Assembly: GCA_017935185.1 (NCBI GenBank)
Contig: JAGBIC010000006.1
Span: forward strand, 1 to 64,000
Reading direction: 5' to 3'
Length of the DNA stretch: 64,000 nt
Source: Alistipes sp.
GTDB taxonomy: Bacteria; Bacteroidota; Bacteroidia; Bacteroidales; Rikenellaceae
Below, one piece after another: positions 1 to 7,773 of the stretch (positions are counted from its first letter, which is position 1; the number at the start of each line of letters is the position of its first letter). The notes below the pieces were generated by a model that did not search any database, had not been told where the DNA came from, and saw only the letters and a program-made list of their open reading frames with translations. The translations under genes and the position numbers were made by a program.

Positions 1-10
1 ATATAAAGGG

Positions 11-184
11 GCTCGTGCTTGCACGAGTTTCGAGTCCCGCTTACCGCTCATGGCGCAGGGAACTGCGCCATTTTTTTATTTGCCGCCGACGAGAACCCGT
101 GACCCTTATCGCCCCTTTCAGGGGTCGGGGGTGTAAATATAGAGCAGCTCGTGCTTGCACGAGTTTCGAGTCCCGCTTACCGCT
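11..184. repeat. 38-bp direct repeat, two copies (11-48 and 147-184)
   Basis: The same 38 bases occur at 11-48 and 147-184. Each copy begins with a perfect hairpin (CTCGTGC, TT, GCACGAG) followed by TTTCGAGTCCCGC, which resembles a tRNA T-loop and 3' strand. A matching T-stem is missing, so I do not call a tRNA. Each copy is followed about 22 bases later by a run of 7 or more T. The stretch 78-146 also has a short GCCCC/GGGGT hairpin. No protein-coding gene is supported between 1 and 487. Confidence 0.7.
51..77 (+). terminator. Intrinsic terminator
   Basis: Stem TGGCGCAG (51-58) pairs with CTGCGCCA (63-70) around a GGAA loop and is followed by seven T. It would end transcription of a gene lying left of the window, or of a transcript carrying the first repeat copy. 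Confidence 0.7.
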
Positions 185-243
185 TTGAGGAGGGATGTCG
201 AGCCACTTTTTTTTTTGTTTAAAGATTTTTTTTGCATAAATAT

Positions 244-274
244 TTGTTTTATTGAACATTAAAGTATATTTTTG
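244..274 (+). promoter_or_regulatory. Bacteroidota-type promoter for small peptide/lipoprotein unit 1
   Basis: TTG at 244-246, 20 bases, then TATTTTTG at 267-274 fits the Bacteroidota consensus TTG-N19-21-TAnnTTTG. Transcription would start near 281, giving a leader of about 205 bases before the peptide gene at 488. The leader holds a 7-bp inverted repeat (ATCGGAC 328-334 / GTCCGAT 345-351), a nine-C run (365-373) and a CCTCGCA/TGCGAGG hairpin near 418-442. A 32-codon upstream ORF (295-393) reads through the C run. Confidence 0.6.
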
Positions 275-487
275 TAAAATAATCAATGTAAATTATGGGG
301 TGTAAATCACATATGTTTAGTTGTGAGATCGGACGTTATCTGATGTCCGATATAGTTTTATGCACCCCCCCCCTATTATATAAGCTCTTATAAATCAGCT
401 ATTTACATTTTGAGCACCTCGCATTCTCTAACGTGCGAGGCGAATTGTCGTGTCTATTAGTTATCAACTTTAATAAATCAAACTATT

Positions 488-610
488 ATGGAGAACAAAT
501 TAAATTATGTAGCACCCGAGGTTGAGGTACTGGAGGTGCAGGTGGAGGCAGGTTTTGCACTATCAGGAGGAGATTATCCCAAATGGCCGGGTGATGAAAT
601 ACCTCTTTAA
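488..610 (+). CDS. Small conserved peptide, unit 1 (40 aa), function unknown
   Basis: A 40-residue ORF, too short for ordinary gene callers. It is accepted because near-copies occur at 9328-9441 and 47298-47408, each just before a fimbrillin-like lipoprotein. The shared part is M-x-K, then YVAPEVEVLEV, VE, GFA and S; the tail after that Ser (GGDYPKWPGDEIPL) is different in each copy. There is no signal peptide, membrane segment or Cys. The hydrophobic/acidic alternation in PEVEVLEV could form a beta strand. It ends 36 bp before the lipoprotein start, so co-transcription is likely. Conserved front and variable tail recall secreted or modified peptide precursors, but no modifying enzyme is nearby. 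I do not recognise a named family. Confidence 0.8.
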   Translation: MENKLNYVAPEVEVLEVQVEAGFALSGGDYPKWPGDEIPL

Positions 611-646
611 TCAACTGAATGTCTAACGATAAAAATTAAACGAAAG

Positions 647-1501
647 ATGAAAAAGATTTTAATGGCTGTCGTGGCATTGGCAGTTATGGGTTTTGTGGGT
701 TGTCAGAAGGATGATAATGTCGTTGACAACAAGATAAAAGTAAACTTTGCAGTTGCCGATAAGGCTGGTTTTGATAATGGCTCTCGTGCTGTGAAGGCTG
801 GTTGGGAAGCTGGTGACCAGATTTTGGTAGTATTCAAGGGTCAAGATGGTCTGCTTGATATTGTAAATGGCGTGAATACTTTGACACTTGAGTATAACGG
901 AACTGCCTGGGTGTCAGATACTGAAAGTATGCCCGAAAGTGGTCTTAAGAGTGGCTGTGGATATTTTGCTATTCATCATCCTGGCGAGGTTACATTGGGC
1001 TCATACAATGACCATATGGGTGGTACCTATCTGGATGGATATAAGGGTGGCGAGCAATTGATTTATGGTGGAACATATACCCTTGACGGTACTACCGTAG
1101 AGTTGGGTACAATTGTTTTGGAACGAAATAGTCCAAACGATATCCAGGTGTCGGTTAAAGATTTGACTGGCGAGAATTGGAAGATGAGTATTTTTGCTGA
1201 TAAAACCGGTAGTGATGAGGGTATTAACATTACTCATGAGGAAGATGGAAATCTCTTTGTGTTAGACACTGGTTTGGGTTCATATGCCAATTATGTAGAT
1301 GCTACAGGTGTGGAGTATGGTGGTGATGTTTCATTCTATTTTTCTGTGATAAATGTGGAGGTTTCACAACTCGTATTCGTATTGAGTAATGGCACTGATA
1401 CCTACTACTACACAAAGACAGGTGTTACTTCGGATACATTGCAGGGCGGTTATGCATATCTGTTGCCTGCTATTACCGACCCTGCTTGGGAAACAGAATA
1501 A
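647..1501 (+). CDS. Fimbrillin-like surface lipoprotein, unit 1
   Basis: This 284-residue protein starts with a lipoprotein signal peptide; the lipobox GFVGC puts the lipidated Cys at residue 19. The next residues, QKDDN, closely resemble the Bacteroidota lipoprotein export signal (Cys, then K and two acidic residues), so display on the cell surface is likely. A segment with SRAV followed by AGWEAGDQILVVF matches the N-terminal signature of fimbrillin/Mfa-like proteins (Arg, then W-E-x-G-D). The remainder is rich in beta-strand-forming Gly, Thr and Tyr. No anchor, usher or minor-subunit genes lie nearby, so it need not be a fimbrial subunit. It follows the small peptide gene and is followed by a strong terminator. 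The ligand is unknown. Confidence 0.75.
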   Translation: MKKILMAVVALAVMGFVGCQKDDNVVDNKIKVNFAVADKAGFDNGSRAVKAGWEAGDQILVVFKGQDGLLDIVNGVNTLTLEYNGTAWVSDTESMPESGLKSGCGYFAIHHPGEVTLGSYNDHMGGTYLDGYKGGEQLIYGGTYTLDGTTVELGTIVLERNSPNDIQVSVKDLTGENWKMSIFADKTGSDEGINITHEEDGNLFVLDTGLGSYANYVDATGVEYGGDVSFYFSVINVEVSQLVFVLSNGTDTYYYTKTGVTSDTLQGGYAYLLPAITDPAWETE

Positions 1502-1536
1502 TTCTCCCAAATACTAAACTATCAACAAAAGGGCTT

Positions 1537-1568
1537 GCCTGCAAATTGTTTGGCAGGCTCTTTTTTTT
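1537..1568 (+). terminator. Intrinsic terminator after lipoprotein unit 1
   Basis: GCCTGC (1537-1542) pairs with GCAGGC (1553-1558), followed after TC by eight T. It lies 36 bp after the lipoprotein stop and closes unit 1. Confidence 0.8.
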
Positions 1569-1741
1569 GTATGCGGTAGGTCTTTCTGCGGTTGTGGAAA
1601 TGGCAGTTGTGCGTACATATGAAGCGGTTTATAAGTGTTGTGGCGCAAGTGAAATTTGTTAAAGCCGTTGGTTGGGCCGATATGTAATATCGTTTTTGTA
1701 AAATATCGCCTATATTCTGCTTTTGTTTGCAAAATTATGAC

Positions 1742-1749
1742 TATCTTTG
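1742..1749 (+). promoter_or_regulatory. -7 promoter element for nadE (decides its start)
   Basis: TATCTTTG followed by C is a strong Bacteroidota -7 element. The TTG upstream at 1723-1725 is closer than usual (16-base spacer). A TTG start for nadE at 1747 would lie inside this element, so the ATG at 1783 is preferred. Confidence 0.55.
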
Positions 1750-1782
1750 CGGCAAATTGGTAAACGTAAATCGTTATCGAAA

Positions 1783-3366
1783 ATGAAGATAGCTCTTGCC
1801 CAATTAAATTACACTATTGGTGATATCGAAGGCAATTGTGCCCGTATCGTAGAGGCCGTTTGTCGTGCCGAAAAAGAAGGCGCCGATTTGGTGTTGTTTG
1901 CAGAGTATGCTGTAAGCGGTACACCGGCTTACGATTTGTTGCGTAAGACAACTTTCCTTACAATGTGTGAGGAGGCTTTGGAAGAGATTGCATCGCATTG
2001 TCGTCGTATTACAGCTATTGTGGGTTCTCCATATCTTACCGAGCGAGGTGCTGTTAGCGCCGCTGCGGTGTTGCGAAACGGTCGTATTGACACTATTGTC
2101 GAAAAACAATATCTGAAGGCCCGCCGAGATATGGGTTATATCGTTGCAGGTTCAGGTTATCAGGTTGTTGATATCACAGGATGCAAAATTGCCATAATGG
2201 TGGGTGATGACCTCTCGTCGCTCAATGAGCTGGAGGCTGATGCAGATTTTGTTGTTAGCGTAAACTCTCGTCGTTATGGTAAGGGCTTGCTGTCACGTCG
2301 TTTGGAGACAATGCGCCGCCTTACCTTTACCGAGGGCAGAAATATTATTATCATCAATCAAGTGGGTGGCTCGGGCGATTTGGTTTATGATGGCACATCT
2401 GGCATTATGAACAAATCGGGACAGGTGGAGCTGCTTATGAAGAGTTTCGAGGAGGATTTCCAGATTTTCGATACGCTTGCCGAGAATAAGGCTTTCGATG
2501 TTCCCTATACATCATATAACGACCGCACCCGCATGGTATATGAGGCGGCATGTTTGGGTTTGCGTGATTATTTCCATAAGAGTGGATATAAGCGTGCTTG
2601 TGTAGGTCTGTCAGGAGGTATTGACTCTTCTGTTGTGGCTTGTCTTGCAGTAGGAGCGTTGGGCCGTGAGAATGTCAAGGGCTTGATGATGCCGTCGCAG
2701 TTCTCGTCGGATGATTCTGTGGAGGATGCAAAACTGTTGGCCGAGAATTTGGGAATAGAGTATAGCGTGTTGCCCATCAGCGAGGCGTATACCGCTATCA
2801 TGGATACCCTAAAGCCCGTCACCGGTGGAACTACTTTCGATGCTACCGAGGAGAATATCCAATCGCGTATTCGTACCGTATTGCTCATGGCGTTACAGAA
2901 TAAAGAGGATTATGTATTGCTCAATTCTTCGAATAAGAGCGAAAATGCCCTCGGTTGGTGTACTCTCTATGGCGATACTGCTGGAGCTTTCAGTGTTACG
3001 GGAGACCTCTATAAGAGTGAGGTTTACGATGTGGCACGCTACATAAATAATCGTTTCGATAATGTAATCCCCGAAAATATACTCAAGAAGGAGCCTACTT
3101 CCGAGTTGCGTCCCAATCAGAAGGATAGCGATATCCTACCTCCTTATGAAGTCGTGGATGCCATTCTGTATCGTATGATTGAGGAGGGGCAGCATCGTGA
3201 GGAGATTATAAATGCAGGTTTTGACTCGCAGGTTGTCGAGAAAATTCACTCGATGGTAATGCAGAATGTCAAGAAGCGTTACCAGTATCCTCCTGTGTTG
3301 CGTCTGTCTACTTGCTCATTCCGTCATGAGTGCTTGTTCCCGCTGGTGAATAAGTATGGCTATTAA
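1783..3366 (+). CDS. nadE: NAD+ synthetase with degenerate glutaminase-like N-terminal domain
   Basis: This 527-residue protein makes NAD+ from deamido-NAD+, ATP and an ammonia source. The N-terminal nitrilase-fold domain (about 1-240) normally hydrolyses glutamine. The C-terminal domain is an ATP-pyrophosphatase with SGGIDSS at 277-283 and the conserved NKSE and CTLYGD segments. In the N-terminal domain the Glu (E41) and Lys (K108) of the E-K-C triad are visible, but the usual ICEDLW segment reads VGDDLS, with Gly at 141 where the nucleophilic Cys is expected. The protein may therefore use free ammonia. The ATG at 1783 is chosen because an in-frame TTG at 1747 overlaps the promoter. Only 14 bp separate it from the rseC-rnf genes. 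Confidence 0.9.
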   Translation: MKIALAQLNYTIGDIEGNCARIVEAVCRAEKEGADLVLFAEYAVSGTPAYDLLRKTTFLTMCEEALEEIASHCRRITAIVGSPYLTERGAVSAAAVLRNGRIDTIVEKQYLKARRDMGYIVAGSGYQVVDITGCKIAIMVGDDLSSLNELEADADFVVSVNSRRYGKGLLSRRLETMRRLTFTEGRNIIIINQVGGSGDLVYDGTSGIMNKSGQVELLMKSFEEDFQIFDTLAENKAFDVPYTSYNDRTRMVYEAACLGLRDYFHKSGYKRACVGLSGGIDSSVVACLAVGALGRENVKGLMMPSQFSSDDSVEDAKLLAENLGIEYSVLPISEAYTAIMDTLKPVTGGTTFDATEENIQSRIRTVLLMALQNKEDYVLLNSSNKSENALGWCTLYGDTAGAFSVTGDLYKSEVYDVARYINNRFDNVIPENILKKEPTSELRPNQKDSDILPPYEVVDAILYRMIEEGQHREEIINAGFDSQVVEKIHSMVMQNVKKRYQYPPVLRLSTCSFRHECLFPLVNKYGY

Positions 3367-3380
3367 AATTTGAGCGATAT

Positions 3381-3803
3381 ATGGCGGAGGTAAAACATTT
3401 TGGCGAGGTTGTGCGCATAGAAACCGGTAAGGTCTATGTGCGTATTACTGTCAATAGTGCATGCAGCGAGTGTCATGCTCGAGGTGTATGCGGGGTTGGA
3501 GAATCTGCCGATAAAATTGTGGAAGTTGATGTGGCTGATGCATCACAATATAATGTTGGAGAAGAGGTTGAGGTGGCTCTGCAGAGTCGCTCCATGGGTA
3601 CTAAATCGGTCGTTATGGCCTATGTGTTACCCTTTTTAGTATTAACTCTCTTGATGGTCGGCGCATTGATGGTCGGCTTGAGTGAAGGTATGGCGGTATT
3701 AGCAGGAATAGGGGGCATAGCTCTCTATTATTTTGTACTCTATTTTACCCAGGATAAAGTTAAAAATATTATAAAATTCATAATAATAAAACAAACAAAA
3801 TGA
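3381..3803 (+). CDS. rseC: RseC/MucC-family (SoxR-reducing system) membrane protein
   Basis: A 140-residue protein of the RseC_MucC family, which commonly precedes rnfB in Bacteroidota. The N-terminal soluble part has a Cys cluster (CSECHARGVC, about residues 28-37) that may bind metal or act in redox. Two hydrophobic segments follow (about 72-92 and 95-115), and the C-terminus is basic. Its stop overlaps the rnfB start by 4 bp (ATGA), indicating translational coupling. Family function is inferred to be linked to Rnf-driven reduction. Its exact role in this organism is unknown. Confidence 0.85.
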   Translation: MAEVKHFGEVVRIETGKVYVRITVNSACSECHARGVCGVGESADKIVEVDVADASQYNVGEEVEVALQSRSMGTKSVVMAYVLPFLVLTLLMVGALMVGLSEGMAVLAGIGGIALYYFVLYFTQDKVKNIIKFIIIKQTK

Positions 3804-4741
3804 CGGTATTACTATTTACTATCCTGACGCTCAGCGTGTTGGGTATCCTTTCTGCCATCATCTTGTATTTCGTTGCACAGAAATTCAAGGTTGAGGAAGA
3901 TCCCCGCATCGATGAGTTGGAGAAGATGCTCCCTGGTGCCAATTGTGGCGGTTGTGGATTGACCGGATGTCGTGCTATGGCTGAGGCTATGGTTAAGCAA
4001 GATGATATCTCGGCTCTCTATTGTCCCGTTGCAGGTGCCGAGTGTATGAAGAAGATGGCGGCATTATTGGGTAAGGTAGCTCCCGAAAAAGAGCCTACTG
4101 TAGCTACTGTTCGTTGCGGCGGAGTGTGCAGCAAACGCCCTCGTACAAACACCTATAATGGCGCAAAGAGTTGTGCAGTGGCTTCTACGGTTTATATCGG
4201 CGAGACCGGCTGTGCTTATGGCTGTTTGGGTTATGGAGATTGTGTTGAGGCTTGTAAGTTCGACGCCATCAAGGTTAATCCCGAAACAGGCATTGCCGAG
4301 GTTGATCCCGACAAGTGTACAGCTTGTGGCGCATGTGTTACTGCTTGCCCCAAAAAGATTATTGAGTTGCGCAAGAAGTGGCCGAAGAATCGTGCTGTGT
4401 ATGTAAGCTGCGTATCGAAAGACAAGGGTGCTGTTACAATGAAGGCTTGTAAGGCTGGTTGTATCGGTTGTGGTAAATGTGCCAAGGTTTGTGCCTTCGA
4501 TGCTATTACTGTGGAGAATGGCCTTGCATATATCGATTCAAATAAGTGTAAGTTGTGCCGTAAGTGTGTGAACGAGTGTCCTACAGGTGCAATTGTGCTT
4601 AAGGGTATGGATCCGCTACCCAAGGAGCCCAAGACCCCCGCTGCAAAGCCTGCGACTCCCGCTGCTGCTCCTGCTGCCAAACCTGCAGCTGAGGCTAAAC
4701 CCGCAGTCGAGAATAAAGAGAATATAAACGAGCAGAAATAA
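3800..4741 (+). CDS. rnfB: Rnf complex subunit B (iron-sulfur protein)
   Basis: RnfB accepts electrons from ferredoxin in the Rnf ferredoxin:NAD+ oxidoreductase, which pumps Na+ or H+. It has 313 residues: an N-terminal membrane anchor (about 1-27); a 4Fe-4S motif with Cys 49, 52, 57 and about 75 (CGGCGLTGC then YCP); then two ferredoxin-like regions with four Cys clusters ending in segments such as CTACGACVTACP and CKLCRKCVNECP. The last 45 residues are an Ala/Pro/Lys-rich tail, unusual for core RnfB and probably disordered. It overlaps rseC by 4 bp and is followed by rnfC after 13 bp. Confidence 0.95.
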   Translation: MTVLLFTILTLSVLGILSAIILYFVAQKFKVEEDPRIDELEKMLPGANCGGCGLTGCRAMAEAMVKQDDISALYCPVAGAECMKKMAALLGKVAPEKEPTVATVRCGGVCSKRPRTNTYNGAKSCAVASTVYIGETGCAYGCLGYGDCVEACKFDAIKVNPETGIAEVDPDKCTACGACVTACPKKIIELRKKWPKNRAVYVSCVSKDKGAVTMKACKAGCIGCGKCAKVCAFDAITVENGLAYIDSNKCKLCRKCVNECPTGAIVLKGMDPLPKEPKTPAAKPATPAAAPAAKPAAEAKPAVENKENINEQK

Positions 4742-4754
4742 ATATTGAGAGATT

Positions 4755-6110
4755 ATGAAGACATTTCCCATAGGCGGAGTTCATCCGTCGGATAATAAAA
4801 AATGGAGCAACACCAAGGCTATCGAGGTGTTGGAGCTTCCTGACGTCGTCAATATTCCGCTCGGACAGCATATTGGCGCACCCGCTACCGCCAAGGTGGC
4901 AAAGGGTGATAAGGTTTTGACCGGTCAGCTTATTGCCGAGGCAACAGGCTTTATGTCGGCAAATATTCATTCACCTATCTCGGGTACCGTTACCGCAGTT
5001 GATATGCAGGTGAATGGTCAGGGGTTGCGTCAGATGATGATCACCATCAAGCGCGAGGGTGATGAGTGGATGCCAGAAATTGATCGCTCTGCCGAGATTA
5101 AGCGTGAGTGTGATCTTGATTCAGCGGCTATTATCGCCAAAATTAAAGACGCAGGTATTGTAGGTATGGGTGGTGCAACATTCCCCACTCATGTTAAGCT
5201 CTCAATCCCCAATGGATGCAAGGCCGAATACCTTATTATAAATGGTGTTGAGTGTGAGCCTTATCTTACATCTGACCACCGTACCATGTTGGAGCGTGGT
5301 AAGGAGCTTTTGGTTGGTGTTGAGATTCTTAAGAAGGCGTTGGGTGTTGAGAAGGCTGTAATCGGTGTTGAGAATAATAAGCCCGATGCGATTGCCAATC
5401 TTAATAAGATTATCAAGGAGGAGAAGTTTGTTGTCTCTGTAGCACCTCTGAAGGTTCAGTACCCGCAGGGTGGTGAGAAGCAGCTTATCGCCGCCATCAC
5501 AGGTCGTGAGGTGCCGCCTCCTCCAGCATTGCCTATTCATGTAGGGGCGGTTGTTTGCAATGCATCTACCGCAGTGGCAGTATATGAGGCTGTTCAGAAG
5601 AATAAGCCCCTCATCGAGCGTGTGGTAACTATCACAGGTAAGGAGCTCAAAGAGCCTCGCAACCTGCTCACCCGTATGGGTACACCTATTTCGAAACTTA
5701 TCGAGATGGCGGGTGGTCTGCCCGAGGGCGATGTTAAGGTTGTTAATGGTGGCCCTATGATGGGTCGTCCTATGGTTAATATCGATTCTCCTGTAACAAA
5801 GGGTTGCTCAGGTGTCACCATTTATAGTGGCAAAGAGGCACAACGTGTCAATGTCGAGAGCTGTATCAAGTGCGCCAAGTGTGTATCGGCTTGTCCTATG
5901 GGTCTTGAGCCATACTTGATTATCCGTCTTACACAGAAACATATGTGGGAGGAGCTCGAGGCCGAGTATATAACCAATTGTATCGAGTGCGGTTGCTGTC
6001 AGTATTCATGTCCCGCGGGCCTGTCATTGCTGGACTATGTAAGATTGGGCAAGCAGACTGTTATGGGTATTATTCGTGCCCGTGCAGCAGCAGATGCAGC
6101 CAAGAAATAA
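4755..6110 (+). CDS. rnfC: Rnf complex subunit C
   Basis: RnfC is the peripheral subunit that carries the NAD(H)/FMN site and two 4Fe-4S clusters. This 451-residue protein shows the expected order: an N-terminal RnfC barrel-sandwich segment (GGVHP near the start), a Complex1_51K-like region with GMGGATFPTHVKL, an SLBB-like region, and two C-terminal ferredoxin motifs (CIKCAKCVSACPMG and CIECGCCQYSCPAG). It lies in the rnfBCDGEA order usual for bacteria, with a 21-bp gap before rnfD. Confidence 0.95.
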   Translation: MKTFPIGGVHPSDNKKWSNTKAIEVLELPDVVNIPLGQHIGAPATAKVAKGDKVLTGQLIAEATGFMSANIHSPISGTVTAVDMQVNGQGLRQMMITIKREGDEWMPEIDRSAEIKRECDLDSAAIIAKIKDAGIVGMGGATFPTHVKLSIPNGCKAEYLIINGVECEPYLTSDHRTMLERGKELLVGVEILKKALGVEKAVIGVENNKPDAIANLNKIIKEEKFVVSVAPLKVQYPQGGEKQLIAAITGREVPPPPALPIHVGAVVCNASTAVAVYEAVQKNKPLIERVVTITGKELKEPRNLLTRMGTPISKLIEMAGGLPEGDVKVVNGGPMMGRPMVNIDSPVTKGCSGVTIYSGKEAQRVNVESCIKCAKCVSACPMGLEPYLIIRLTQKHMWEELEAEYITNCIECGCCQYSCPAGLSLLDYVRLGKQTVMGIIRARAAADAAKK

Positions 6111-6131
6111 TGAAAATAAAAGAGTAAAAAT

Positions 6132-7112
6132 ATGGCAAATAAATTTTTTGTTGCAGCATCGCCTCATGTGCATAGCCCGCAGTCAACACAATCGTTGATG
6201 CGTGATGTGCTGTTGGCTCTTTTGCCGGCATTGGCAGTGTCGACCGTGGTATATGGCATAGACGTGCTGCGTGTAACAGCTATTGCTGTTGTTAGTTGCG
6301 TCTTGATTGAGTATCTTATCCAGAGATTCTTGATTGGTGGAGCCTCTACTATCCAAAATCTTTCGGCAGTACTTACAGGTGTTTTGCTCGCCTTCAACCT
6401 CCCGTCAGATATTCCGTGGTGGATTATCGTTATCGGTTCGGTTGTCGCTATCGGCGTAGCAAAAATGACTTTCGGTGGTTTGGGTCACAATCCTTTCAAC
6501 CCTGCGTTGGTGGGACGTGTATTCCTGCTTATTGCTTACCCTGTTCAGATGACATCATTCCCCCAGCCCTCTATGGGTAATTATGTAGATGCTTTTGCTG
6601 GTGCTACCCCCTTGGCAGCATTGAAGGCCCGAGCTGTTGAGTTGGGCGATGTCAACCTTCTTCATATGTTTACAGGTGCAATGCCCGGTTCTATGGGTGA
6701 GATTGCGGCTTTGGCTCTTCTTGCTGGTGGTATATATATGTTGTGGCGTAGAGTAATCACATGGCATATTCCTGTTGCTGTGTTGGGCTCTATGGCAGTA
6801 TTTGCATTTATTGTTGCCGCCTTCACCGGTGGTGGCGAGTTGTTGTATGCGATGCCTGCATTCCATCTGTTGGCCGGAGGTGCTATGTTGGGAGCTATCT
6901 TTATGGCAACCGACTATGTGACTTCGCCTATGACCCCGAAGGGCATGATTATCTATGGTGTTGGTATTGGTGTAATCACTATGATTATTCGTCTGTGGGG
7001 TGCATATCCCGAGGGTATGTCGTTCGCAATCCTGCTGATGAACTCTGTTACACCTCTTATCAACAAATATGTGAAGCCTCGCCGCTTTGGTTTAACATCG
7101 AATAAAAAATAA
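6132..7112 (+). CDS. rnfD: Rnf complex subunit D (covalent FMN membrane protein)
   Basis: RnfD is an integral membrane subunit related to NqrB. This protein has 326 residues with many hydrophobic segments. The sequence FAGATPLAAL contains Thr 159, which matches the residue covalently flavinylated in the SGATPL motif of characterised RnfD/NqrB proteins; here the Ser is Ala. The downstream HNPFNPALVGR segment is also typical. It lies between rnfC (21 bp) and rnfG (13 bp). Confidence 0.95.
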   Translation: MANKFFVAASPHVHSPQSTQSLMRDVLLALLPALAVSTVVYGIDVLRVTAIAVVSCVLIEYLIQRFLIGGASTIQNLSAVLTGVLLAFNLPSDIPWWIIVIGSVVAIGVAKMTFGGLGHNPFNPALVGRVFLLIAYPVQMTSFPQPSMGNYVDAFAGATPLAALKARAVELGDVNLLHMFTGAMPGSMGEIAALALLAGGIYMLWRRVITWHIPVAVLGSMAVFAFIVAAFTGGGELLYAMPAFHLLAGGAMLGAIFMATDYVTSPMTPKGMIIYGVGIGVITMIIRLWGAYPEGMSFAILLMNSVTPLINKYVKPRRFGLTSNKK

Positions 7113-7125
7113 GGAGGACAGATAT

Positions 7126-7773
7126 ATGAAGAGTACACTTTTTAATATGGTTGCCGTTCTGTTCTCTATCACACTCATAGCTTCGGCTGGTGTGGGAGCA
7201 GTAAACATGATTACGGCAGATGCTATTGCCGAGGCCAATGCGTTGGCTACCAAGCAGGCTGTAGAGAATGTATTGCCACAGTTCGAGAGTAACGAGACCG
7301 ATGATATGGTTATCGACGATATGGCCATCAAGATTTACACTGCAAAGAGTGGTGAAGATATTGTAGGCTATGCTGTCGAGTCAATGACCAAGAATGGTTT
7401 TGGTGGCGTTATTCGTTTGATGGTAGGATTCTCGCCCGAGGGTAAGATTCTTAATGTAAACGTATTGTCGCAGGCCGAGACTCCGGGCTTGGGTACAAAG
7501 ATGTGTGATGAGGGTAATGCGCTTATCAGCAGTATTCAGGATAAAGATCCCGATGATATGTCATTCTCTGTAAAGAAGGATGGTGGAGAGTTGGATGCGC
7601 TTACCGCTGCAACAATATCATCACGAGCTTATTATGAGGCTGTGGAGCGTGCTAATGAGGCATTTGAGGTTGTAAGTGGTGCAAAGAGTGCACCCGACAG
7701 CGTGTCAGGAGCTACTTCAACAAATGATAATCAGGAGGGCGCAGAGGCCCAGGAAGGAGGTAACAATGAATAA
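7126..7773 (+). CDS. rnfG: Rnf complex subunit G (FMN-binding)
   Basis: RnfG has one N-terminal membrane anchor (about 5-27) and a periplasmic FMN-binding domain. The family flavinylation segment appears as DALTAATISSRAYYEAV, with Thr 163 as the probable attachment residue. The 215-residue protein then continues into an acidic, Ser/Asn/Glu-rich tail that includes SVSGATST (about 193-199), a string closer to the textbook SGATxT motif than the core site itself. Its stop overlaps the rnfE start by 8 bp. Confidence 0.93.
   Translation: MKSTLFNMVAVLFSITLIASAGVGAVNMITADAIAEANALATKQAVENVLPQFESNETDDMVIDDMAIKIYTAKSGEDIVGYAVESMTKNGFGGVIRLMVGFSPEGKILNVNVLSQAETPGLGTKMCDEGNALISSIQDKDPDDMSFSVKKDGGELDALTAATISSRAYYEAVERANEAFEVVSGAKSAPDSVSGATSTNDNQEGAEAQEGGNNE

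Noticed and set aside
11-184. A tRNA gene at the repeat units
   Set aside because: The T-loop-like string lacks a pairing 5' T-stem, and no D-arm, anticodon arm or acceptor partner is present within the window.
295-393. Conserved Pro-Pro-Pro leader peptide in both C9 leaders
   Set aside because: Only the unit 2 frame gives three Pro; the unit 1 upstream ORF gives two Pro then Leu, and the rest of the peptides do not align.
244-488. Invertible promoter flanked by inverted repeats, as in Bacteroides phase variation
   Set aside because: The inverted repeats in the leader are short hairpins and do not flank the promoter; no invertase gene is in the window.
488-610. RiPP precursor with a biosynthetic cluster
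   Set aside because: The leader/variable-tail layout fits, but no radical SAM, lanthionine, cyclase, protease-transporter or other modifying enzyme is near any of the three copies.
1747-1782. TTG start of nadE giving a 12-residue extension
   Set aside because: The TTG lies inside the -7 promoter element TATCTTTG, and the conserved family start is MKIALAQ at 1783.
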